Source: JBLHGN01 sp047616325
Lineage (GTDB): Bacteria > Pseudomonadota > Gammaproteobacteria > Pseudomonadales > Cellvibrionaceae
Length of the DNA stretch: 20,581 nucleotides
NCBI GenBank assembly: GCA_047616325.1
Contig: JBLHGN010000031.1
Coordinates: 1 to 20,581 of the forward strand
Reading direction: 5' to 3'
The position numbers and the translations under genes are program-made. This document shows, in pieces, positions 1 to 6,578 of the stretch. The notes under the pieces were generated by a model. It saw nothing but the letters and a program-made list of their open reading frames with translations. It was not told the DNA's origin and searched no databases. Every line of letters begins with the position of its first letter. The stretch's first letter is position 1.

Positions 1-1
1 C

Positions 2-124
2 GAAACAAAGTATGGTGTATTTGGCTGGGCATACACAGACTTTAAATCGTACAACTCATTGAATAATAAAGAAAGATACTTTGTTGCGCGGGTCAAGAAA
101 AACGCATTAAATGGGTGTGTTTGA
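2..124 (+). pseudogene. IS4-type transposase C-terminal remnant (partial)
   Basis: An open frame enters from the left edge and ends at TGA 122-124, giving 40 residues. The stretch with WAYTDF followed about 15 residues later by YFVARVKKNA resembles the block of IS4-family DDE transposases that normally reads D-R-A-Y-x-D-(F/Y), then FVTR-(L/A)-K-x-N. Here the position expected for the catalytic aspartate (D before RAY) reads Gly-Trp, and the frame stops shortly after the FVARVKKNA block, where the family normally continues to the YREK region. I infer a decayed insertion-sequence end and not an active element. No terminal inverted repeat was seen in the 28 bases before the phoR stop. Recognition rests on a short motif only; it could be the tail of an unrelated protein. 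Confidence 0.42.
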
Positions 125-152
125 ATGGGGTAGATAGGTATAGCGCAGAAGC

Positions 153-1442
153 TTACACGATTCGGTGGGTTGGAAACTGGCAGTTGAACGTACTGCCTCG
201 GCCCAGGCGGCTGCTGATCTTTAGTTCGCCATCGTGTCGAATTAGTACGTGTTTAACAATCGCTAGGCCCAGTCCGGTTCCACCCATGCTGGTGGCGCGG
301 CCGTCGTCTACGCGATAGAAGCGCTCGGTAAGTCTTGGAATATGTTTCGAGTCGATGCCTAAACCCTTGTCGTGAATTTTTACCTCACAGCAGAGATTTG
401 TTTGTTTCACTTCGATGGTAATCTTGCCAGCCTTGGGTGAATATTTTCCGGCGTTGAATATGAGGTTTGAGAATGCACTGCGCAATTCGGATTGATTGCC
501 GTGCAGTCTAATATTTTTAACACCGCAAAGATCGAATTGATGCTGATTATTGCTCAGGGCCTGAGCATCTAAAACAATACTTTCTAGCAAGGGGTCTAGT
601 TCCACCCTCGTTTGTTTTAGGTCGGCGGTGTCGGTTTCCAGTCGGCTCAGGGTAGTTAAATCATCGATGAGCGCCGTCATGCGCTTGCCCTGTTGCAGCA
701 TTTGTTCTAGAGGTTTTTGCCACACAGGTTTTAAGTCGTGGCTATCGGTAAAGGTTTCCAAGTACCCCTGAATTACGGTTAAGGGTGTTCTTAATTCGTG
801 GGAGAGGTTGCCGATAAAGTCTTTGCGTACTTGTTCCAAACGTTGCACTTGGGTGATATCGCGAATTATCACCAGTCGCTCGCCCTGGCCAAAGGGGTGA
901 ACTTTAAATTCCAGGTATTGATCCTTTTTGCGCAGCGAGTCGAATAGCAGAGGTTTGTCGTACTTTTGACTCTCGAAATAACTTATAAAGCGCGGATGCC
1001 GAATAATGTTGGTAAGGCGGTGGCCCATATCGATGGATTGAAAGCGAAATAGGTCTTGCGCGGCGTGGTTCCACCAGTTGATATTGCCGCGCTGGTCGAC
1101 AAGCACGACGCCGTCCGATAGCGCCGACGTCATTTCCTGTACCCGCGTCACCACTGTTTGAAGTCGCACTTTGTCTTTTTGGTAGCGTCGGGTAAGCAGT
1201 CTCACGTCATCGGCGATCTCCCCCCAAATGCCTTCAAAGTGATTGGGCGGTGGGTCTAGTCGGCGGGCGCGTTCAATCCACTCGCTTAGCTGGGAAATGC
1301 GGAAAAGAATCCAGCAGATGTAAGCAAACAGGCAAGCAGTAAAGGTGATTAGGGGATATCCTAAAGACACGCCGACAATGGTCGATGCGATCATGGAGAG
1401 CGCTAGCCAGCGTATCTCTGTTTTTAGACCTCTGCGAATCAT
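153..1442 (-). CDS. phoR: Phosphate regulon sensor histidine kinase PhoR
   Basis: Inner-membrane sensor kinase of the phosphate-starvation two-component system; it phosphorylates PhoB and, when phosphate is plentiful, dephosphorylates it with the Pst transporter and PhoU. The 429-residue length matches the family. Residues about 12-48 form two closely spaced hydrophobic membrane segments, with no large periplasmic loop, as in PhoR. A PAS domain follows (about 95-200). The HisKA box reads NLSHELRTPL with His215 as the phosphorylated residue. The ATPase domain shows the N box (NLIFNAGKYS, Asn326/Asn330), DKGLGID (G1, about 358-364), a FYRVDD F box and GGTGLGLAIVK (G2, about 387-397). It lies 61 bp downstream of phoB on the same strand, so the two are probably one transcript. 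The start ATG at 1442 has only a weak upstream purine stretch (GAAGA). Identity is very secure from domain order plus phoB linkage. Confidence 0.95.
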   Translation of the reverse strand: MIRRGLKTEIRWLALSMIASTIVGVSLGYPLITFTACLFAYICWILFRISQLSEWIERARRLDPPPNHFEGIWGEIADDVRLLTRRYQKDKVRLQTVVTRVQEMTSALSDGVVLVDQRGNINWWNHAAQDLFRFQSIDMGHRLTNIIRHPRFISYFESQKYDKPLLFDSLRKKDQYLEFKVHPFGQGERLVIIRDITQVQRLEQVRKDFIGNLSHELRTPLTVIQGYLETFTDSHDLKPVWQKPLEQMLQQGKRMTALIDDLTTLSRLETDTADLKQTRVELDPLLESIVLDAQALSNNQHQFDLCGVKNIRLHGNQSELRSAFSNLIFNAGKYSPKAGKITIEVKQTNLCCEVKIHDKGLGIDSKHIPRLTERFYRVDDGRATSMGGTGLGLAIVKHVLIRHDGELKISSRLGRGSTFNCQFPTHRIV

Positions 1443-1503
1443 GGATATAAATCTTCAGGTGACGTGGGGTAGGCCGTGTAGTGTAACGCAGAACATTAGG
1501 GTT

Positions 1504-2199
1504 TTACGTCGTTTTTACCGAAAATCGGTAGCCGGCTCCACGCACCGTTTGAATGAAACGCTCATGTTTTCCTATGGTGATCGCTTTGCGCAGACGGCGG
1601 ATGTGTACGTCCACCGTGCGCTCTTCAACGTAGACGTTTCCGCCCCACACGTGGTCGAGTAATTGACTGCGCGAATATACTCGCTCTTGGTGAGTGAGAA
1701 AAAATTCGAGCAGTCGATATTCGGTTGGCCCGAGGTTTATCGGGGTGGCGTTGATCGTCACGCGATGGCTGGAAGGATCGAGTCGCAGGCCGCCCACCTG
1801 AGTGGGCTGCTCCTCACTTAGCAACTCGGTGCGGCGTAACACAGCTTTTAATCTTGCCACCAGTTCGCGGGGAGAAAAGGGCTTAGTGATATAGTCGTCG
1901 GCGCCTATCTCCAAGCCCTGTATTTTATTATCCTCTTCGCTTTTTGCGGTAAGCATAATGATGGGAATGTCGCGGGTCACTTCATCGCGTTTAAGGCGTC
2001 GGGCGAGCTCTATGCCGCTGGTTGTCGGCAGCATCCAGTCAAGTAAAATTAAGTCGGGCTTGGTGTCGATAATCAGGCTGTGCGCGCTTTGTGCATCGCT
2101 AGCTTCTATCACCAAATAGCCGGCCATTTCGAGGGCAACGCGTAACATATCGCGGATAGGGGCTTCGTCATCAACAACTAAGATCGTTTTATTCGACAT
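1504..2199 (-). CDS. phoB: Phosphate regulon response regulator PhoB
   Basis: OmpR-family DNA-binding response regulator that activates phosphate-scavenging genes by binding Pho boxes. The 231 residues equal the usual length. The receiver domain (1-120) has the acidic pair Asp10/Asp11, the phosphoacceptor Asp54 in ILLDWMLP, Thr84 in IMLTAKS and Lys106 in DDYITKPFSP. The winged-helix domain (about 130-231) shows LGPTEYRLLEFFLTH, SRSQLLDHVWG and ERTVDVHIRRLRKAI, the typical PhoB recognition helix and wing. It starts with ATG at 2199, 139 bp from the ubiA stop, in a gap that holds a Pho-box-like site and a -10 hexamer. That gap suggests its own autoregulated promoter in addition to read-through from ubiA. 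The partner kinase gene phoR follows directly. Confidence 0.97.
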   Translation of the reverse strand: MSNKTILVVDDEAPIRDMLRVALEMAGYLVIEASDAQSAHSLIIDTKPDLILLDWMLPTTSGIELARRLKRDEVTRDIPIIMLTAKSEEDNKIQGLEIGADDYITKPFSPRELVARLKAVLRRTELLSEEQPTQVGGLRLDPSSHRVTINATPINLGPTEYRLLEFFLTHQERVYSRSQLLDHVWGGNVYVEERTVDVHIRRLRKAITIGKHERFIQTVRGAGYRFSVKTT

Positions 2200-2296
2200 G
2201 TTTAAACCTGAGCTACATTTAAATGTGCCTTGGGTGCACGTGAACCCGCAACGGCTGCCATGTTAGCGGCGTCGCGTTAGGGGTATCTTGATACGG

Positions 2297-2330
2297 ATTA
2301 AATAAGGTTTGTGTTGCCGTTTTATTACAG
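2297..2330 (-). promoter_or_regulatory. Pho-box-like operator and -10 element upstream of phoB
   Basis: Read on the minus strand, 2330-2313 is CTGTAATAAAACGGCAAC, which agrees with the 18-bp consensus CTGTCATAAATCTGTCAC at 13 positions by hand count; the first half-site matches 6 of 7, the second is poor. Exactly 10 bp further on is TTTAAT (2302-2297), one mismatch from TATAAT. The same 10-bp spacing between box and -10 is known for the E. coli phoA promoter, where PhoB replaces a -35 element. The transcript would begin about 90 bp upstream of the phoB ATG. Autoregulation of phoB is known in other bacteria; here it is inferred from the site alone. Confidence 0.45.
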
Positions 2331-2338
2331 CGTAACAA

Positions 2339-3208
2339 TCAATTGCCGCTGACCAAGGCGTAATCCAAAAAGATACCTATGAATACCGCCATGCCCACCC
2401 AATTATTGTTCAGAAAAGCCTTAAAACAAAGCTGAGGGTCGCGGTTGCGGATCAAAAATTGTTGATAGGCAAACAGTGCGGCAACCACCACCAAGCTTAG
2501 TTGGTACCCGTGGCTCAAATGAAAGCGTTGCCCTACCATCACCAGCGAGAACAGCGTCATTACTTGTAGAAGCGCAGTGGCTATTCTGTCGTTTTCGCCA
2601 AATAAAATAGCGGTAGATTTGATGCCAGTTTTTAGATCGTCTGGTCGGTCTACCATAGCATAAAACGTATCGTAGGTGACTGTCCACAAAACCACGGAGG
2701 TGTAAATTATCCAAAGTCGAGGATCCAGTCCCTTGGTCTGCGCGGCAAAAGCCATGGGTATAGACCACGCAAAAGCGGCCCCTAGCACCACCTGTGGCAT
2801 ATGAGTGTAGCGTTTCATAAAGGGATAACAAAAGGCCAGTAGCAGCCCGCCGGTGGAAAGTAAAAGGGTGAGGCGGTTGGTCAACAACACTAACACCAAG
2901 GCGACTACGCATAAGCCGGAAAATAATAGAATCGCTTCTTTCGGGCTTATTTCCCCAGTGACCATTGGTCGCTGCTGTGTTCGCGATACAGCGCCGTCCA
3001 CGTGGCGATCGGCGTAATCGTTAATAACGCAGCCCGCGGAACGCATTATAACGGCGCCCAGAAAAAAAATTACGAGTAAGTCGATGCGCGGTAGGCCTTC
3101 GGCTGCCAACCACAAAGCCCAGAGGCTTGGCCAGACGACAAGGTAGATGCCGATAGGGCGATTGAGGCGCATAAGTGAGGCGAGTTGGGCTAACTTTTGT
3201 TTGGTCAT
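2339..3208 (-). CDS. ubiA: 4-hydroxybenzoate octaprenyltransferase UbiA
   Basis: Integral membrane prenyltransferase that attaches the polyprenyl chain to 4-hydroxybenzoate, an early step of ubiquinone synthesis. Starting at ATG 3208 gives 289 residues, essentially the E. coli length (290); a start 48 bp further upstream (3256) is possible, but the sequence from MTKQKLAQLASLMRLNRPIG onward matches the family start, and GGAAAA lies just before 3208. Two Asp-rich Mg-diphosphate motifs are present: NDYADRHVDG and YAMVDRPDDLKTGIKST. Between and after them are seven or more hydrophobic segments. The gene is upstream of phoB on the same strand, a linkage also known in pseudomonads; there ubiC normally precedes ubiA, but here the position upstream is taken by a divergent HU-family gene. 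The chain length of the prenyl donor cannot be read from sequence. Confidence 0.95.
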   Translation of the reverse strand: MTKQKLAQLASLMRLNRPIGIYLVVWPSLWALWLAAEGLPRIDLLVIFFLGAVIMRSAGCVINDYADRHVDGAVSRTQQRPMVTGEISPKEAILLFSGLCVVALVLVLLTNRLTLLLSTGGLLLAFCYPFMKRYTHMPQVVLGAAFAWSIPMAFAAQTKGLDPRLWIIYTSVVLWTVTYDTFYAMVDRPDDLKTGIKSTAILFGENDRIATALLQVMTLFSLVMVGQRFHLSHGYQLSLVVVAALFAYQQFLIRNRDPQLCFKAFLNNNWVGMAVFIGIFLDYALVSGN

Positions 3209-3344
3209 GATTTTCCAATTTACCCTGCGGCAATAAATAGTCAGAATACACGACACGTGGCGTCATGAAAAACCCAAGTTTAAAAATTTGTCGTGAATTA
3301 TGAATCATTTCCTAGGGCTTTGAGCTAGTCTTAAAAAAGTTGAA

Positions 3345-3359
3345 TTTGCTCGCCGCAAA
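3345..3359. repeat. 15-bp palindrome TTTGCTCGCCGCAAA upstream of the HU-family gene
   Basis: The arms TTTGC and GCAAA (extendable to ATTTGC/GCAAAT, 3344-3360) flank a 5-bp centre, about 51 bp before the HU-family ATG. It overlaps the region where a -10-like TATACT (3360-3365) lies, so it could be an operator; the matching -35 is poor. A near-identical palindrome differing by two transitions occurs at 18595-18609. No known regulator motif was recognised. Confidence 0.35.
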
Positions 3360-3410
3360 TATACTTAAAGTTTAAGCCGTTTCGTGTGCGTCTTTTATCG
3401 AGGGAAAACT

Positions 3411-3686
3411 ATGCGAAAATCTGATTTAGTTAAGGCCGTAATAGTTGCCACCGGTCTTTCTGCGCGCCAAGCAGACGAAGCCGTGTCGGCAACGATTGAA
3501 AAGATAACCAATGCTTTGGCGAGGAGGGAGGCTCTTAATCTGGTGGGGTTTGGTTCGTTTACGGTAAAAGTACGAGCCGCGCGAAGCGGTCGTAATCCTC
3601 AGGCGGGAGTGGCTATTTCCATTCCATCCAGAAGTCATGTTACTTTTAAGGCTGGCAAAGCCTTTAAAGAGGGACTTAATGTCTGA
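3411..3686 (+). CDS. HU-family DNA-binding protein
   Basis: Small nucleoid-associated protein that dimerises and bends DNA without strong sequence preference. The 91 residues fit the family. The N-terminal helical pair (MRKSDLVKAV to about 40) is followed by LVGFGSFTVKVRAARSGRNP, the highly conserved beta-ribbon entry, with the intercalating-proline arm at GRNPQAGVAISIPSRS (about 60-75) and the closing VTFKAGKAFKEGL. The start at 3411 is preferred over an upstream in-frame ATG at 3384 because GAGG (3400-3403) sits 7 nt before it and the HU N-terminus begins there. Many gammaproteobacteria carry a main hupB plus divergent paralogues; this copy, between ubiA and a kinase gene, is probably the paralogue type, though which HU subclass cannot be decided. 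It converges with the kinase gene at a 33-bp gap. Confidence 0.93.
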   Translation: MRKSDLVKAVIVATGLSARQADEAVSATIEKITNALARREALNLVGFGSFTVKVRAARSGRNPQAGVAISIPSRSHVTFKAGKAFKEGLNV

Positions 3687-3719
3687 TTTGTTGTTCCATA
3701 TCTTCTATTTGTGAGTGAT

Positions 3720-5216
3720 TCATTTACTGGAGAACGGCAGCAGTATTTGAAACGAGCTGCCTGCGCCATAGGTGCTTTCCACGTATATTTGGCCGCCTAA
3801 TAAAGTCACCATATCCTTCACTAGTGCCAGGCCTAGTCCCGTTCCTTCTTCTTCTCTGTTTTGTTCGTCGTCGATTTGTTCAAAATTGTTGAATAATTTG
3901 GCCCGTTGACCTTTGGGAATGCCTATACCTGTGTCGGTCACCAATATGCATAGACTCCTTCCTATTACCGCGTCCGATTGTTCGCTTACTATAAGATGAA
4001 CACTTCCTTTTAAAGTATATTTAATTGCGTTGGACACAAGGTTGGTAACTATCTGCCTAACTTTGGATTTGTCGGAAAATATTGCGATGCTGGCAAGGTT
4101 GGTGAATCGGTATACCAATCCCTTTTTTTCTGCGAGCGTGGTCATTTGCCCGTTAATGTCTTCGCACACATCGGCAATTGAAAACTGGGAAATGTCTAAG
4201 CTCATTTTTCCCGATTCAATTTTAGAAATGTCCAATGTGGCCGTGACTAAGTCGTTTAAGTGAATGCCAGCTTTTTTGATGGCATTTATAGTGTCTAGCG
4301 ATTTTTGCTGCAAATCCGGGCTTGGATTAACCAATAATATGTCGGAAAGTCCAATAATCGCATTTAGGGGCGTACGCAGTTCGTGAACCATTTTGGCATA
4401 AAATTCTTTACGCACTTGCGCGCGCTGTTCTTCCGCCAGTAGTTCTGCTTGTTTTTGTTTGGTGATATCAAAGGCGTAACCCAAGATGCGTGTGTCCTGC
4501 CTGCTAGCACTACCTGTCGTGAGATATAGTGTTGTGACATTGTTGTGGTTTGAAGTGGTGCCGTTAAATCGGTGAAAATGCCAGGAATAACACTTGTCCT
4601 CCAGTTGTGCTGTGGCGATACATTCTTTTTGCTTGGTGCTTACTGATGCCTTACTTTTAAATGTGTCAGCTTCCAATGATTCGCATATATCGCAGATGTT
4701 GTGTGGAAAAATATGGCCAATACCTTCATCGTTAAAACCGTATGCAAGTAAATGCTTTTGAAGTGCGGCGTTGCCAAATAACAATTGTCCCGAGCTGTCA
4801 AACTCGGCAATGGGTGCGGGGCTATTTTCAACATACTCGGCAAATTTCTCTAGTTCGACTTGGCTGTGCAGGCGGTGCTGATTGTCTATAAAACTGATTA
4901 CCCGTACGGCGTCTTTATATTCGACATTTATCGAGCGTAAATCTACCGAAATATAGTGTCCGTCCTTGCCTTTCCATAGCGCCGATACAAGCTCTTGCGG
5001 GCCGAGAATTTCGGCTAGGGGGCAGTTATCGGGACTGTGTTGGTGGCTGCGATTTTGCGCACATAATATTTCATGCGGCGAATGTTTTTGCAGCTCTTCC
5101 AGCCCCCAGCCAAGAATAGAACGAGCGGCAGGCGAGAGTTCTACAATGACGCCCTGTTCATCCAAACCGATCAGCCCGTCCGGCCAACTCATAAACCAAT
5201 TTTGTGTTGTATCCAT
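3720..5216 (-). CDS. PAS-domain sensor histidine kinase
   Basis: A 498-residue kinase with no hydrophobic membrane span, so probably cytoplasmic. A first PAS domain (about 8-110) contains the Cys/His-rich stretch CAQNRSHQHSPDNCPL (52-67). A second PAS-like region (about 125-255) carries further cysteines (CDIC, 175-178). The HisKA domain has MVHELRTPLNAIIG with His278. The ATPase domain shows TNLVSNAIKYT (Asn392/Asn396), DTGIGIP (428-434), FNNFEQ and GTGLGLALVKDMV (458-470). There is no receiver domain and no response-regulator gene in the cluster, so its partner is elsewhere or is one of the upstream signalling proteins. It starts 4 bp after the HD-GYP stop without a clear ribosome site of its own, which suggests translational coupling. 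The signal sensed is unknown. Confidence 0.9.
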   Translation of the reverse strand: MDTTQNWFMSWPDGLIGLDEQGVIVELSPAARSILGWGLEELQKHSPHEILCAQNRSHQHSPDNCPLAEILGPQELVSALWKGKDGHYISVDLRSINVEYKDAVRVISFIDNQHRLHSQVELEKFAEYVENSPAPIAEFDSSGQLLFGNAALQKHLLAYGFNDEGIGHIFPHNICDICESLEADTFKSKASVSTKQKECIATAQLEDKCYSWHFHRFNGTTSNHNNVTTLYLTTGSASRQDTRILGYAFDITKQKQAELLAEEQRAQVRKEFYAKMVHELRTPLNAIIGLSDILLVNPSPDLQQKSLDTINAIKKAGIHLNDLVTATLDISKIESGKMSLDISQFSIADVCEDINGQMTTLAEKKGLVYRFTNLASIAIFSDKSKVRQIVTNLVSNAIKYTLKGSVHLIVSEQSDAVIGRSLCILVTDTGIGIPKGQRAKLFNNFEQIDDEQNREEEGTGLGLALVKDMVTLLGGQIYVESTYGAGSSFQILLPFSSK

Positions 5217-5220
5217 AGCG

Positions 5221-6537
5221 TTAGAGTGTCAATTCCAGGTGTCTGCCGGGATCGTCGGCGGCATTTTGCGGGTCGACCACTGATTCTATGGTAGTCGGAT
5301 TCAGTGAGTTTTTTTGATCGCCCAAATCGAAAAAGTAGGGCTCGGCAATTTCCTTTCCCTGCGCGTCGTAAAATACTTCTACTACCGGGTATAGGTGGTT
5401 ATCTGTAATGACTTCGCGCACAATCCCTTTTGCGCCAGAACTTAGTTTAACGGCGCTGGAGACAGGATATATGCCGAGCAGTGCAATAAGACTCGCCGCG
5501 TAGTGGCAATTAAATAGTCCTCGTTCGCTACTTAAATACAGGCTGCGCAGGGCATTTGTGGGCAGCATTCCCGGCTTGTCGTTTAGTTGGTGAACAAGTT
5601 CGTCGTAACGATCGACCACAGTAAAAAGTTGACTGAGCGGATGTATCTGTTCAGCGGAAAGTTTTTTAGGGTAGCCAGAGCCGTCGCTGAGCTCGTGGTG
5701 TTCGGCAATTATGCGCAGCGAGAGCTCCGGTATGTCAGATTTTTTCAAGCTTTTTAGGGCCAGTTCCGTGTGTTGCGCTACAAGCGCAATCTCCATGGGG
5801 GTGTAACTGGTGCGCTTGCCCATCAAGTGCAGGGGAATGTGTGCCCAGCCCGCCTCGTGCAGCAGTGCGGCAATGCCCAGGGCTTCCATTTCGTAGGCCG
5901 CTAGTTTTTGTTGTTGGGCCAAATTTAGGGCGATGCAAAAAGTGCTAAAACTGTGGTCGGCGATTTTTTGAGAGCGCTGATTGATATGTGCCAAATTTAA
6001 TAGTGCCTGGTTGTTGCGTTCCAGGCTCTCAAGGGTTTGATCCAAAAGTGGAGTGAGTTCTTGCGCATGGATTTTACCTTCAGCACTCAAAGTTTCGTGC
6101 AATTTGCTGATGGTCTTTTTCACTTTGCTGCGAATGTTAAGTGCGGCGGCAAGCTCTTTTTCTAGGCTTACACGTGCGCGCGAGGATGTCTCCCGACCAT
6201 TTACCGCGTCTAGATGTGGTGAAAATGTGTTATCGTCTTTTTCTAGTTGCTCTTGCTGCAGGTCTGCGTCGGTTAGAGCGCCTCTATTCAAAGTCTCTCT
6301 ATCTAAAGCTTCTTCACAACTTTTTTTAACCAGATCAAGGTCAAGCCCCTTGTTCGGATCGATGGATACCTTGTGCGCCCCTGCTCTTTGCAGCATGTCC
6401 ACATCTTTAAGTGATTTGATTTTACGGCCACGGCTAAAGAAAGGGCTGTCTAGCCACGAAATGTCTAGTTTGACCAAATGCATGCCGACCTTAAGGTCGG
6501 CTACGGTAATTTCTCGCAGAGGCTTTTTAGTTGTCAT
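5221..6537 (-). CDS. HD-GYP-like protein with altered HD motif (DUF3391 N-terminus)
   Basis: A 438-residue protein. The N-terminus (KPLREITVADLKVGMHLVKL, then LDSPFF and a GAHKVSID strand) matches the DUF3391-type domain often found before HD-GYP c-di-GMP phosphodiesterase domains. The HD-GYP region (about 190-320) shows the leading His195, then LLHEAGWAHIP (His227-Glu228), His256, the pair His280-His281, DGSGYP (285-290) and Asp309. In canonical active members the second motif is HD-x-GK; here the aspartate is glutamate and the lysine after glycine is tryptophan. Metal binding and cleavage of cyclic di-GMP may therefore be weakened or lost; a binding or regulatory role is possible. The roughly 110 residues after the domain match nothing I know. 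It lies between the HDOD gene (41 bp) and the kinase gene (4 bp), a probable operon. Confidence 0.85.
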   Translation of the reverse strand: MTTKKPLREITVADLKVGMHLVKLDISWLDSPFFSRGRKIKSLKDVDMLQRAGAHKVSIDPNKGLDLDLVKKSCEEALDRETLNRGALTDADLQQEQLEKDDNTFSPHLDAVNGRETSSRARVSLEKELAAALNIRSKVKKTISKLHETLSAEGKIHAQELTPLLDQTLESLERNNQALLNLAHINQRSQKIADHSFSTFCIALNLAQQQKLAAYEMEALGIAALLHEAGWAHIPLHLMGKRTSYTPMEIALVAQHTELALKSLKKSDIPELSLRIIAEHHELSDGSGYPKKLSAEQIHPLSQLFTVVDRYDELVHQLNDKPGMLPTNALRSLYLSSERGLFNCHYAASLIALLGIYPVSSAVKLSSGAKGIVREVITDNHLYPVVEVFYDAQGKEIAEPYFFDLGDQKNSLNPTTIESVVDPQNAADDPGRHLELTL

Positions 6538-6578
6538 ATGTTTTTATGGCCGCGTTTTAAATTAACTACCCCAGTGCA

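Noticed and set aside
3209..3256. ATG 3256 as the start of ubiA.
   Set aside because: The added 16 residues have no counterpart in the family, and the internal ATG 3208 has a ribosome-like GGAAAA and the family-like N-terminus.
3282..3297. Shared AAATTTGTCGTG at about 3284 and 17088 as a regulatory motif.
   Set aside because: Twelve-base matches of this kind are expected by chance in 20 kb and the flanks do not agree.
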